A stretch of 64,000 nt of DNA from Clostridium muellerianum (GCF_012926525.1 NZ_JABBNI010000017.1:1-64000), one strand, 5' to 3'. Shown: positions 8,507-16,715, numbered from the stretch's first letter. The notes: generated by a model from the sequence alone, not told the origin. Made by a program: numbers and translations.

Positions 8507-8929
8507 ATGATTAGAGATTTTAAAAGGACAGATATTGATAAGGTAATGGAATTATGGCTTGAGATGAATATTCTGGCACATGATTTTATTGATAGTGGAT
8601 ATTGGCGAGATAATTTTGCAGCAGTTAAGGAAATGATGCCAAAAGCAACGATTTATGTGTATGAGCAGAGTGGTGAAGTATTAGGATTTATTGGTTTAAT
8701 GGAAAACTTTGTGGCAGGAATATTTGTGTCAAATAATTTTCAGTCAAAAGGAATTGGAAAAGAATTACTTGATTATTCAAAAAGTAAAAATAATGAATTG
8801 TCTTTGTGTGTTTATAAAAAGAACAACCGTGCGTTAAGCTTTTATTTAAGAGAAGGCTTTACAATTTTTACAGAGCAAATAGATGAAAATACTGGTGAAA
8901 CAGAGTTTATTATGAAGTGGAAAAGTTGA
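8507..8929 (+). CDS. GNAT family N-acetyltransferase, YiaC-like
   Basis: A 140-residue acetyltransferase. Acetyl-CoA pyrophosphate-binding motif A is NFQSKGIGKELLDY, near residues 79-92, followed by VYKKNNRALSFYLREGF, the motif B region with the usual Tyr. The N-terminus (ELWLEMNILAHDFI, then SGYWRDNF) resembles the YiaC/YjaB subgroup, members of which acetylate protein lysines in E. coli. The substrate here is unknown. AAGGAGG lies 6 bases before the ATG. A 26-base piece of a closely similar gene recurs at about 17420-17445 inside another spacer, which suggests that copies of this module have been made and lost. Confidence 0.85.
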   Translation: MIRDFKRTDIDKVMELWLEMNILAHDFIDSGYWRDNFAAVKEMMPKATIYVYEQSGEVLGFIGLMENFVAGIFVSNNFQSKGIGKELLDYSKSKNNELSLCVYKKNNRALSFYLREGFTIFTEQIDENTGETEFIMKWKS

Positions 8930-8956
8930 GAGTAATTAGAGATTTATAAAGTCCAA

Positions 8957-9014
8957 CATTATTTAGTTGTTAATAAACAATATGTAGATATTAATACTTA
9001 ATGAGACTGGCTGC
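8957..9014 (+). repeat. Spacer repeat family R3, copy 1
   Basis: It runs from CATTATTTAGTTG through TTGTTAATAAACAA (near-palindromic), TATGTAGATATTAAT, TACTTAATGAG and CTGGCTGC. A near-identical copy lies at 12294-12370, and the second half recurs at 17451-17472. Here it abuts the 5'-truncated PEBP gene. Confidence 0.65.
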
Positions 9015-9282
9015 GAAAGACAACGAGAGTCAGACATCAGATGATTTTATACAAGGTATAAATAGTTGGACTAGTTTACAAGGAAATCAGCAATCAAGAA
9101 AACTATCTTGTTATTATGGTGGTATGACACCACCAGATAAATCACATTTATATGAGCTTCATGTTTTTGCTTTAGATAAACTGTTAAATCTAAAAGTAGG
9201 TTTCTTGCTAAATGAACTATACCATGAAATGGATGGACATATTTTAGAACAATATACGTTGAAAGGAATTTATGAAAATTAA
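9001..9282 (+). pseudogene. PEBP (YbhB/YbcL) family protein, 5'-truncated
   Basis: The open frame encodes the C-terminal half of a phosphatidylethanolamine-binding/Raf-kinase-inhibitor-like protein: DDFIQGINSW, YYGGMTPPDKSHLYELHVFALD, then MDGHILEQ and LKGIYEN. Family members are about 150-180 residues. Here roughly the first 80-90 residues, including the ligand-pocket DxD region, are absent. The homology begins right after the R3 repeat, and no ribosome site precedes the apparent ATG, which belongs to the repeat. It is most likely a relic left by recombination at the repeat. Confidence 0.7.
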
Positions 9283-9980
9283 TCTTCACTGGGGATTAAG
9301 TTGGAATGTTCTTGTTTAATCAAACAACTGAAAAAATGAACTGTTTGCAAAAACACTGCATTATTCAAAGGTTGAATTGTGTGGTGTTTTTGATTTGTAA
9401 TTCAAAGATAAAGTGAACTTATTGTAAATTTTCTTCTGATTAATTAATAACTTAAAAGAATTCATATTATTAAAGTTAAGAAAGCTAATCAAAGAATGAG
9501 ATAAGACACATTAGTAAAATGAAAAAATTATGACACAAGCATTGAAAACAAAAATGCGAACTATGAGCTTTGAAAATTGAATAAAATATGGTGTTACGTT
9601 GTGGATATACTTTGTTGTAATTCATGGTATTGGTGAAGAATTAGAAAATATATGTTATAATTTTTAGTAAAAGTAGTAAAATATGTATGAAGAGAAAGGG
9701 TGTTAAAAAATAAAAAAGCTATAGGGAATGTTAAAATCAATTTTAGCTAAGAAAATATTTTTCTTATTCAACGTCACAACTGAAAAAACGAACAATTTAC
9801 GCAACATCGCATTACAAATACGAAAGTAGGTGAGGTCTAAAAATGGGAAAAAATCGAATTAATTACTTAGTGCAGTTATAATAACTGATAGTAGATTGTA
9901 CTAAGATTAAATTTAAACATACTATCAGGAAACTGCACCAATTTTCTAATAAGCAAAAATAAAAGAAAAGGTGGACAGTT
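9283..9980. other. Long spacer with two diverged direct repeats, no gene seen
   Basis: About 700 AT-rich bases without a convincing coding frame. AACTGAAAAAATGAACTG at about 9326 and AACTGAAAAAACGAACAA at about 9778 begin two diverged direct copies of a roughly 40-base segment that also shares a GCATTA block. A hairpin sits at 9349-9391. The region could be the remains of one or two lost modules. The methyltransferase gene starts at its right end with AAAAGGTGG as ribosome site. Confidence 0.45.
9349..9391 (+). terminator. Hairpin resembling a terminator
   Basis: AAAAACAC pairs with GTGTTTTT, and inside it ATTCAA pairs with TTGAAT around AGG. The final T-run is part of the stem. It may end transcription from the PEBP relic side. 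Confidence 0.45.
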
Positions 9981-10739
9981 ATGGACTATAGTGAATTAAA
10001 AGAATTATGGAGAAAAGAGGAGAAAAATGCATTTGAGGGATGGGATTTTTCTTATTTAAAAAATAGATGGAAAGATGAAGGATTACCTTGGGATTATAAA
10101 GAGATATTAAAAAAATATTTAAATTCAGATCATAAATTACTTGATATGGGTACTGGTGGAGGAGAATTTCTATTATCATTGAATCATCCTTACAATAATA
10201 CATCAGTTACAGAAATGTGGGAGCCTAATGTAAAGTTGTGTAAGAAAAAATTAGAACCACTTGGAATTGAAGTAAAGCAGGCATTTAATGATTCAAAATT
10301 ACCTTTTAAAGATAATGTTTTTGATATGATTATTAATAGACATGGATCTTTTGATATTAAAGAGGTCAAAAGGATATTGAAGCCAAATGGAATATTTATT
10401 ACACAACAAGTAGGTGGGAAAAATAACGAAAAATTATCTAATGCATTAATTAAGAATTTTAAGCCATTATTTTCCCAAAATACTTTAGAGAATAACCTAA
10501 AAGAAATAGAAAAAAACTTTTTCGAAATTTTATATGCTAAAGAGTTTTTTCCATACTTACGTTTTAAAGATATTGGAGCATTAGTTTATTTTGCAAAAAT
10601 CATTAAGTGGGAATTTCCAAATTTCTCTGTAGATAGTTGTTTTGAAGAATTATGTAAGTTGTATGAAGAATTAAATGTTAAAGGTTATATAGAGAGTATT
10701 GAACACAGATTTATTATAGTTTGCAGAAAGCGAAAGTAA
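9981..10739 (+). CDS. Class I SAM-dependent methyltransferase
   Basis: A 252-residue protein with a Rossmann-type SAM-binding core. Motif I is LLDMGTGGGE, near residues 53-62, followed by an acidic end of strand 2 (TEMWEPN) and KLPFKDNVFDMIINRHG as motifs III/IV, then LKPNGIFITQQVGG. These features resemble small-molecule methyltransferases of the UbiE/Methyltransf_11 group. The substrate is unknown. AAAAGGTGG precedes the ATG. It is a single gene flanked by array spacers, with an R1 repeat downstream. Confidence 0.8.
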   Translation: MDYSELKELWRKEEKNAFEGWDFSYLKNRWKDEGLPWDYKEILKKYLNSDHKLLDMGTGGGEFLLSLNHPYNNTSVTEMWEPNVKLCKKKLEPLGIEVKQAFNDSKLPFKDNVFDMIINRHGSFDIKEVKRILKPNGIFITQQVGGKNNEKLSNALIKNFKPLFSQNTLENNLKEIEKNFFEILYAKEFFPYLRFKDIGALVYFAKIIKWEFPNFSVDSCFEELCKLYEELNVKGYIESIEHRFIIVCRKRK

Positions 10740-10770
10740 TTTGTATTAATTAAATTTTTAAGAGCAGGGC

Positions 10771-10811
10771 AAATTACAATTTTAGGTTGAGTATTATAAA
10801 TTAGTAATTTG
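10771..10811 (+). repeat. Spacer repeat family R1, copy 1
   Basis: AAATTACAATTTTAGG, then TTGAGTATTATAAAT, then TAGTAATTT, ending just before the GGAGGTG site of the next GNAT gene. This is one of about seven recognisable R1 copies (others at 12405, 13281, 15317, 16097, 17862; 3' ends only at 11344 and 14951). Confidence 0.65.
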
Positions 10812-10824
10812 GAGGTGAATTGAT

Positions 10825-11340
10825 ATGAATTTGAGATTGGCTAATATAAACGACTTATCCAAACTCAAAGCTGTGTATGGAAACATAATTGATAATATGA
10901 ACAGAAACAACATACCAATTTGGGACGAAATCTATCCGTGCGAGTTTTTTAGCGATGATATTGAAAATAATCGCCTTTATTTATTGGTCGAGGAGCATGA
11001 TGATATAGTTGCAGCGTTTGCATTATGTGAATCAAATGCTGGAGAAAGTTATGTGAAATGGGAAAATGCCCATGATAAGGCATTATATCTTGACCGCTTT
11101 GGAGTTAATGTTAATTATTCAAGACGAGGAATTGGCGGTATAATGCTTAAACATGCTATTACACTCACTAAGCAGAAGAATGCTAAATATTTAAGGCTTT
11201 TTGTTGTGGATATAAATAAACCAGCTATTAATGTATATTTAAAAAACGGATTTAGGCAGGTAGATGGAATCTATGAAGAAAGAATCGATGATGACCTTAT
11301 ATTGCGTGAATATGGATTTGAAATAGAAGTATTAAGGTAA
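10825..11340 (+). CDS. GNAT family N-acetyltransferase
   Basis: A 171-residue acetyltransferase. Motif A is YSRRGIGGIMLKHA, near residues 98-111, with the RxxGIG pyrophosphate-binding turn, and motif B is NKPAINVYLKNGFR. The N-terminus RLANINDLSKLKAVY is the usual beta1-alpha1 opening. The substrate is unknown. GGAGGTG is a strong ribosome site directly behind an R1 repeat. The next gene follows after 29 bases, the shortest gap in the array. Confidence 0.82.
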   Translation: MNLRLANINDLSKLKAVYGNIIDNMNRNNIPIWDEIYPCEFFSDDIENNRLYLLVEEHDDIVAAFALCESNAGESYVKWENAHDKALYLDRFGVNVNYSRRGIGGIMLKHAITLTKQKNAKYLRLFVVDINKPAINVYLKNGFRQVDGIYEERIDDDLILREYGFEIEVLR

Positions 11341-11369
11341 CACAAATAGTAATTTGTAGGGGAGTTAAA

Positions 11370-11744
11370 ATGAGAAGAGAATTAAGAATTGCACGTTGTG
11401 GACTTGCTTGTTGCTTGTGTTCAGAGAATATAAAATGTTCTGGTTGTAATTCAGGTGAATGTCCAGATAAAGAATGGTGTGAAAATCGTAAATGCTCTAT
11501 TAAAAAAGATATAACTGCTTGTTATTTATGTAAGGAAGAATGTCATAAGGGGTTATTAAACAAAATAAAGCCTTATGGATTTACTTTATTTATTAAGAGA
11601 TATGGAATTGAAGAACTTCTTGATTGTCTAGATAGAAATGAAAAAAATGGAGTAGTATATCATAGAGAAGGAATAAATGGAGATTATGATGATTTTGATA
11701 ATGTTGAGGAACTAATATCTTTTATTAAATCTGGGATTCAATAA
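11370..11744 (+). CDS. DUF3795 cysteine-rich protein
   Basis: A 124-residue protein with many cysteines in metal-binding spacing: CGLACCLC, CSGC, CPDKEWCENRKC and CYLCKEEC. This is the signature of DUF3795, a small zinc-binding family of unknown function common in clostridia and methanogens. The C-terminal 50 residues are acidic and lack cysteines. AGGGGAG precedes the ATG, directly after AAATAGTAATTT, the 3' end of an R1 repeat. Its role is not known; the metal-binding reading is from the cysteine spacing only. Confidence 0.8.
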   Translation: MRRELRIARCGLACCLCSENIKCSGCNSGECPDKEWCENRKCSIKKDITACYLCKEECHKGLLNKIKPYGFTLFIKRYGIEELLDCLDRNEKNGVVYHREGINGDYDDFDNVEELISFIKSGIQ

Positions 11745-11772
11745 ATAGTAGCAAGTTCAGCAAAGGCTTCAC

Positions 11773-11793
11773 AACGCCCCCCCGGGGGGCGTT
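11773..11793. repeat. Perfect GC palindrome in a spacer
   Basis: AACGCCCCCC and GGGGGGCGTT are exact complements separated by one C. Such a GC block is conspicuous in a genome of this base composition. The flanks match a degraded copy at about 5483-5540. As RNA it would fold into a very stable hairpin between the DUF3795 gene and the next gene, without a T-run. Confidence 0.7.
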
Positions 11794-11835
11794 AACAGAT
11801 TGTTAATAATTTGTTTTGCTATAGGAGGGAAAATT

Positions 11836-12285
11836 ATGGAGAAGTTAAGCAAATGTGCTATAATATTCATCTTATCTTCAGTAATATTCACTATGTTTAT
11901 AACTTATAGTAATAAACAAAACTCAAAAAACACTTTAGATATGGACCAATTTGTAAATCTAATGAAAGCAAAGAGTTATAAATTTGAGCTGAAAGATGTA
12001 GAAAAAGACTTTCTGCCAACTACAAGGAAAAGGATGATAATTGATAAAGAAGCAATAAATATTTACTTATACAATAGCAATAAAGAAGTTGAGAATGATG
12101 CAAAAAGAATTGATGATGGTGGTTGTGAGTATAGTGATGGTACTAAATCTATAAACGTTAGCTGGACTTCATATCCTCACTTTTATAAAAAAGGAAGTAT
12201 AATCGTTCAATATGTTGGAAAAAATGAAAAAGTTATTTCTGATTTGAAGGATATATTTGGGGAGCAGTTTGCGGGATATAAATAA
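11836..12285 (+). CDS. Small membrane-anchored or secreted protein, function unknown
   Basis: A 149-residue protein from ATG 11836, preceded by AGGAGGG at 7 bases; an earlier in-frame start has no ribosome site. Residues 7-25 (CAIIFILSSVIFTMFITY) form one hydrophobic segment, either an N-terminal anchor or an uncleaved signal. The rest is polar, with DMDQFVNLMKAKSYKFE and IIVQYVGKNEKVISDL. It has no lipobox. I do not recognise the family with confidence. It lies directly behind the GC palindrome and in front of a composite R3-R1 spacer. Confidence 0.6.
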   Translation: MEKLSKCAIIFILSSVIFTMFITYSNKQNSKNTLDMDQFVNLMKAKSYKFELKDVEKDFLPTTRKRMIIDKEAINIYLYNSNKEVENDAKRIDDGGCEYSDGTKSINVSWTSYPHFYKKGSIIVQYVGKNEKVISDLKDIFGEQFAGYK

Positions 12286-12293
12286 TCATTATT

Positions 12294-12370
12294 ACATTAT
12301 TTAGTTGTTAATAAACAATATGTAGATATTAATGTATAAAATACATTTAGTACTTAATGAGCCTGGTTGC
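12294..12370 (+). repeat. Spacer repeat family R3, copy 2
   Basis: It matches 8957-9014 almost base for base through TTGTTAATAAACAA and TATGTAGATATTAAT, then has 18 extra bases before TACTTAATGAGCCTGG. From TACTTAATGAG onward it also matches 17451-17510 closely (TTGCACAATTTTTTATAA, AGAATAGATAA). Confidence 0.7.
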
Positions 12371-12404
12371 ACAATTTTTTATAAAGAATAGATAACAATA
12401 AGAT

Positions 12405-12438
12405 GCAATTTAAGGTGAGCAATATAAATAGTAATTTA
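12405..12438 (+). repeat. Spacer repeat family R1, copy 2
   Basis: GCAATTTAAGGTGAGC, then AATATAAATAGTAATTTA. It is joined directly to the R3 copy to its left, making a composite spacer. Confidence 0.6.
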
Positions 12439-12470
12439 TCGTGAATGATTGCAATGTTACTTAATGTTTT

Positions 12471-13276
12471 ATGCATACGGAAGCGAGGTTGTGTAAGGTG
12501 AATGGTAAGGAGTTAAAGACAAGAAGGGGTACTGTTTATTATTGGATTAGTCGCAACAAAAATCCAAACACAAAATGTATCGTTTTTACGCATGGGGTAA
12601 CCGCCGACCACTCCATGTTTGAAAAACAGGTGGAATACTTTAAACAAGAATATACAGTAATTACATGGGATGTTCCTCTTTATGGTCTTTCACGCCCATA
12701 TTCAAATTTTACATATGAGAATTGTGCACATGATCTGATGAGAATATTGGATCAGGAAAAAATTGATAAGGTAATATTGGTCGGTATGTCTATGGGTGGC
12801 TATCCTAGTCAGGAGTTTGCATTTCATTATGCTGAAAAAGTAGAAGGTTTTATAGCACTTGATACTACACCTTTTGGCATTAGTTATTACTCAGGATTAG
12901 ATATTTGGTGGTTAAAACATGTTGCTTTAATAGCAAAATGTTTTTCAGCAAATGCTTTGCGAAAAAGTATGGCAAAATGATAGAAATGCTTGCAACATTT
13001 ACAAAATCTGAAATCATTGAACAAATGGATATTGCTTATGGTACCTTTATAAAGGAAAATAAAGATGTTAGTTTTTCTTTCCCGGTACTGATTTTGCTTG
13101 GTGAATTCGATAGAATTGGAAAAGTAAATCAATATTGTGAGGCATGGTCAAAGAAAGAGGGATATCCACTTCATATAATAAGTAATGCATCACATTTTTC
13201 AAACGGAGACAATCCACAACAGGTAAATTCTGAGATACAGGAATTTATAAATGTATTAATTAAGTATAATGTATAG
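12471..13276 (+). pseudogene. Alpha/beta hydrolase broken by a frameshift
   Basis: Frame 1 (to 12980) carries the oxyanion segment FTHGVTADHSMF and the nucleophile elbow GMSMGGYPSQ. Frame 2 (clear from about 12960) carries the acid-bearing strand LILLGEFDRIG and the histidine segment NASHFSNGDNP. Together they make a complete catalytic Ser-Asp-His set, split by a deletion or frameshift between ALRKSMAK and KMIEMLATF. Without correction neither half should work. Before the break it was probably an esterase or peptidase-like hydrolase. The start is uncertain (ATG 12471 or GTG 12498); neither has a strong ribosome site. Confidence 0.72.
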
Positions 13277-13280
13277 AACT

Positions 13281-13324
13281 GATAAGTTCCAATTTTAGAG
13301 TTAAGTATTATAAATAATAAATTA
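13281..13324 (+). repeat. Spacer repeat family R1, copy 3
   Basis: GATAAGTTCCAATTTTAGAG, then TTAAGTATTATAAATAATAA, then ATTA. It begins 5 bases after the hydrolase stop. Confidence 0.6.
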
Positions 13325-13363
13325 AGTGGTAATAATAAACAAAGCTATAGATTAGCTTTAACT

Positions 13364-13419
13364 CTTCCTCCTGTCAGAATAAAAAACATAATGGGGTATT
13401 TTATTCTGACAGGAGGAAG
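13364..13419. repeat. Perfect 21-bp inverted repeat
   Basis: The 21 bases at 13364-13384 (starting CTTCCTCCTGTCAG) are the exact reverse complement of 13399-13419 (ending GACAGGAGGAAG), with a 14-base loop. The right arm contains AGGAGG but no start follows at a suitable distance. No T-run follows. It may be an RNA hairpin, a protein-binding site or a small mobile-repeat relic. Confidence 0.75.
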
Positions 13420-13496
13420 CAAATCTTCGTAGGTCTTATAATAGTCTCCCTCTGGGCGATAAGAAAGGATATTATATAAAATATATAGAATGAATT

Positions 13497-14771
13497 ATGA
13501 TTAAAAATAATCTCGAAACAGAATTAATAAAAAAATTAAAATTTAATATTCAAATTGACGAAAAAAAAGCTTTGAATGAATTTCTTGAATTTTTAAAAGA
13601 AAAAGGTAATCCAATTATTGAACCAATAATTGATGAAATAGATTATTCATTAGTTACAATATTCCATTTTGCTGAACAACAGATTAACAATGTGCTTATA
13701 ATTTCACAAATACTACCGGCCTTAACTGATGAGAATATTGAAGAGCATCTTCTTAAGCGTATCCGTGATACAAATTTATGGTATGGGACTTATAAAGTTA
13801 GAAATGACATAAAATTTTCGTACAATTTGTTTCCTAATGATTCTCTACTTATAAGATGTAAAGAACGATGCAAAAATATGAGAGCAGATAAATTCAATAA
13901 AAATAAACTGACTTTTAATAGACCAGGTAGTTTTAAAGTGGAAATACCATATGTAAAAATGCCTAATTCAGGGGAAAATCTTTGGCTTGAAGAAAGAATC
14001 GACATACCAAAAGGAACTATTACAAAGTATGAATTTGAAAGCTCATATTTCATAGAACCTAGAGGCATAAATGTTTACAAACCATCTGGTTATAACAAGG
14101 ATTCATCACCTTATGGTTTTATTACATTGACAGATGGCTATGATTATATAAATGTTCTTAAAGCAGAACAAGTCTTGAATAATTTGATTGCTGATAAAAA
14201 AATCCTGCCTATTGTAGCAATTTTTATTGATTCAACAGATAAAAGATCTGAGGATTTATCGTGTAATGATTTATTTTGTAATTCTGTAGTAAATGAAATG
14301 ATACCTTGGCTTAGAGAAAAATATAACTTATCAAAGGATCCTCAAAAGGCAGTAATTGGTGGCTTGAGCCTTGGAGGACTAACGGCTACATATATGGGAT
14401 TAAAACATTCTGAGGTGTTTGGAAACGTACTTTGTCAATCAGGTTCATTTTGGTATAAGCCTATAAAATCAGACAAAAAAAAGGAATGTAAAGTAGAGCT
14501 TGAAAAGAGAAGTAGTGAACTTGATTGTTGGATGAGTGAGCAAATAAAGTTAAGTCCAAAACTGCCATTAAAGTTTTATATGAATATAGGCGTTCTTGAA
14601 AATAAAAAAACAATGATTAACAATTCATTAAATGTTAAGAATACATTAGAATCATTAGACTATCATGTTGATTTTGAATTTTTTAAAAGTGGACATGACT
14701 ATCTGAGTTGGGGTCAGATGCTTGCCACTGGATTAATTACACTTATTGGATACCAGGATGATACAGAATAA
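13497..14771 (+). CDS. Enterochelin-esterase-like alpha/beta hydrolase
   Basis: A 424-residue protein in two parts: an N-terminal region of about 150 residues like the Fes N-terminal domain, and a C-terminal esterase-D-type hydrolase domain. The nucleophile elbow is GGLSLGGLTA, near residues 283-292, and the late SGHDYLSW carries the catalytic histidine. ERIDIPKGTITKYEFESS, then RGINVYKPSGY, is typical of ferric-enterobactin esterases. The family hydrolyses siderophore esters to release iron, but no siderophore genes are nearby, so the substrate is open. The ribosome site before the ATG is weak. It is by far the longest gene of the array. Confidence 0.75.
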   Translation: MIKNNLETELIKKLKFNIQIDEKKALNEFLEFLKEKGNPIIEPIIDEIDYSLVTIFHFAEQQINNVLIISQILPALTDENIEEHLLKRIRDTNLWYGTYKVRNDIKFSYNLFPNDSLLIRCKERCKNMRADKFNKNKLTFNRPGSFKVEIPYVKMPNSGENLWLEERIDIPKGTITKYEFESSYFIEPRGINVYKPSGYNKDSSPYGFITLTDGYDYINVLKAEQVLNNLIADKKILPIVAIFIDSTDKRSEDLSCNDLFCNSVVNEMIPWLREKYNLSKDPQKAVIGGLSLGGLTATYMGLKHSEVFGNVLCQSGSFWYKPIKSDKKKECKVELEKRSSELDCWMSEQIKLSPKLPLKFYMNIGVLENKKTMINNSLNVKNTLESLDYHVDFEFFKSGHDYLSWGQMLATGLITLIGYQDDTE

Positions 14772-14858
14772 TGTAATAATTATATGAAGGCTATTAAAGT
14801 AGGAAGAGAAGCACTTAGAAAGTACTTAAATAGTTAAGTTCGTAATAATGGTAAAGAT

Positions 14859-14903
14859 AAAGTGTATCTATTGAGAATTTAAGATGGATACACTTTATTT
14901 TTT
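14859..14903 (+). terminator. Intrinsic terminator
   Basis: AAAGTGTATC pairs perfectly with GATACACTTT (14887-14896), followed by ATTTTTTATT. It lies about 90 bases after the esterase gene. Confidence 0.75.
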
Positions 14904-14989
14904 ATTGCAATAAAGTAAAGTTTGATATTTGTAAACTATGTTATAATTTGGTAAAAGGTAAAATAGTAATTTAGCGAGGTACTTTTGAT

Positions 14990-15310
14990 ATGAAATCTGA
15001 TATTTGGTTAAATAAAGGTTATAAGAAAGGCTATGAAACTGAAATAACCCAAAAAATAAGTTATCATATTTGGACAAATCAGAATGATGAACCTATTGGG
15101 GTTACAATTGATTTTGAATATGCCAATGATGTACATTACGAATTAAATTATGAGGATTGGATATTATTTTTACAAAAATTGCTGCATATAACAGTTCCTT
15201 CTGCATTTGACGAGGTGTTAAGAAACTCATTTTCAAAAGCTGATTATCTTTCTTTTGAAGAAGAGCTTACTAAAAACGAAATCGAGTTTAGTAAAATTGT
15301 CTACTATTAA
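14990..15310 (+). CDS. Small hypothetical protein
   Basis: A 106-residue soluble, acidic protein that I do not recognise. It has no signal peptide or membrane segment, and contains IDFEYANDVHYELNYEDW and ILFLQKLLH. GCGAGG lies about 10 bases before the ATG, and AAATAGTAATTT, the R1 3' end, lies just before that. A full R1 copy follows 7 bases after the stop. The setting, one gene between two R1 repeats, is the simplest example of the repeating module pattern. Confidence 0.6.
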   Translation: MKSDIWLNKGYKKGYETEITQKISYHIWTNQNDEPIGVTIDFEYANDVHYELNYEDWILFLQKLLHITVPSAFDEVLRNSFSKADYLSFEEELTKNEIEFSKIVYY

Positions 15311-15316
15311 GCATAG

Positions 15317-15360
15317 AAAAATTCCAATTTAAGATTGAGTATTATAAATAGTAAATTTAT
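15317..15360 (+). repeat. Spacer repeat family R1, copy 4 (best preserved)
   Basis: AAAAATTCCAATTTAAGATT, then GAGTATTATAAATAGTAAAT, then TTAT. It contains the short inverted repeats AAATTCCAATTT-like and TATTATAAATA. It is followed directly by the GGGGGG ribosome site of the next gene. Confidence 0.7.
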
Positions 15361-15373
15361 TGGGGGGATACAA

Positions 15374-16069
15374 ATGGATAGTACAAATATTTCAGTATGG
15401 GAATTATTGCAAAAGCAAATAACATGGAGTCAGTTAAGTTTTATACATAATAAAAGAGTATTGGATTTTGGAAGCGGAAGGGGAATAACTGCTTCATATT
15501 TTGCAAGTGACAATGAAGTGGTTGCAATTGAACCAGATGATAAAATGCTTTCAGAAAGAATTGCTGATAATGATTATACTCAAATACATGGAGATATGCA
15601 GGCTCTGAAGGAACTTGAAGATGAATCATTTGATGTTATATTATGTCATAATGTTTTTGAATATGCTCTAGAAAGAGAAGGGATTGCTAAGGAATTTGCA
15701 AGGATTCTAAAAAAAGGCGGAGTTCTTTCTATATTGAAACATAATAGAGCAGGAAGAATTATGCAGATGGTTGTTTTATTAAATAATTTTGAGCATGCTA
15801 ATGAATTATTAGAAGGAAAGAATGGAAAAGCAGCAAAGTTTGGAGATATTCATTATTATGATGATATGGATATTTTAAAGTGGTCAGATGATTTTGAAAT
15901 AGAAAAAATATTAGGAATGAGAACTTTTTGGGATTTACAACAAAATCAAGATATACAAAAAGATGAAAAATGGCAAAAGCAAATGCTTACTATAGAGCAG
16001 AGGGTTTGTGAAAAGGAGGAATTTAAAGCAATTGCATCCTTTCATCATCTGATACTTCGAAAAAAATAA
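15374..16069 (+). CDS. Class I SAM-dependent methyltransferase
   Basis: A 231-residue methyltransferase. SAM motif I is VLDFGSGRGITASYFA, near residues 30-45, the acidic end of strand 2 is VVAIEPDD, and motif IV is FDVILCHNVFEYALE, then LKKGGVLSILKHN. This arrangement resembles the CmoA/SmtA-type group, some of which modify tRNA, but the substrate cannot be assigned. ATG 15374 is chosen because GGGGGG lies 7 bases upstream; the frame extends upstream into the R1 repeat without support. Confidence 0.8.
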   Translation: MDSTNISVWELLQKQITWSQLSFIHNKRVLDFGSGRGITASYFASDNEVVAIEPDDKMLSERIADNDYTQIHGDMQALKELEDESFDVILCHNVFEYALEREGIAKEFARILKKGGVLSILKHNRAGRIMQMVVLLNNFEHANELLEGKNGKAAKFGDIHYYDDMDILKWSDDFEIEKILGMRTFWDLQQNQDIQKDEKWQKQMLTIEQRVCEKEEFKAIASFHHLILRKK

Positions 16070-16096
16070 TATATTCTAAGGAGAATATGTAGTTTG

Positions 16097-16132
16097 CAAA
16101 TTCCAATTTAAGATTGAGTGTTATAAATAGTA
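16097..16132 (+). repeat. Spacer repeat family R1, copy 5
   Basis: CAAATTCCAATTTAAGATTG, then AGTGTTATAAATAGTA. It differs from copy 4 at only a few bases over its length and ends abruptly at TAGTA, without the usual AATTT. Confidence 0.7.
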
Positions 16133-16170
16133 CCTTGTACACTAGATATTATAGAAAGGATGATTTGATT

Positions 16171-16587
16171 ATGGTTAAGTATGAGCATACAATTGGATTA
16201 TGGTTCAATATGTGGTTAGAAGGAAAAGACTTAGGTATCAAAAACATTTTTTCTTCCAACTGTATTTATATTGAAAGTTGGGGACCGAAATATATAGGTG
16301 TAGAAGCAGTAAAACATTGGTTTGATGAATGGAATACTCGTGGAAAAGTTCTCACATGGGAGATTAAGCAGTATTTTCATAAAGAAAATCAAACGGTTGT
16401 AGAATGGTATTTCAAAAACTCAATGAAGGATGGACGAATAGAAAATTTTGATGGGACATCTATTATTGAATGGGATGATGATGGAAAAATTAAATATTTA
16501 AAAGAGTTTGGGTGTAAACTTCCAAATTATAATCCTTATGAAAATGGAGATGTTCCAAAATTGAAAAACATTAAAATGTGGACTTAA
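16171..16587 (+). CDS. SnoaL/NTF2-like protein
   Basis: A 138-residue protein of the nuclear transport factor 2-like fold, in the SnoaL-like group: FNMWLEGKDLGIKNIFSSN, then VEAVKHWFDEWNTRGKVLTW, and TVVEWYFKNSMKDGRIENFDG, then EWDDDGKIKYLKEF. Such proteins form a cone-shaped pocket and act as isomerases, cyclases or ligand binders. The specific function is unknown. ATG 16171 has AAAGGATG upstream; the longer frame from 16114 lacks a site and overlaps the repeat. Confidence 0.75.
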   Translation: MVKYEHTIGLWFNMWLEGKDLGIKNIFSSNCIYIESWGPKYIGVEAVKHWFDEWNTRGKVLTWEIKQYFHKENQTVVEWYFKNSMKDGRIENFDGTSIIEWDDDGKIKYLKEFGCKLPNYNPYENGDVPKLKNIKMWT

Positions 16588-16620
16588 ACAAATTCGAAAT
16601 TTAAAAGGGACAGTGACATA

Positions 16621-16660
16621 ATATGGTATAATACTTTTATTGATAAATCGTAACTGTAAA
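16621..16660 (+). promoter_or_regulatory. Promoter-containing spacer repeat (family R4, copy 2)
   Basis: ATATGGTATAATACTTTTAT, then TGATAAATCGTAACTGTAAA. It matches 7851-7889 and carries the same TATAAT -10, upstream of the GrpB gene. Confidence 0.5.
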
Positions 16661-16715
16661 CAACTGAAATAAAGATTTATCAACAATACTTTTTATGCTA
16701 TGGAGGATACAAAAA

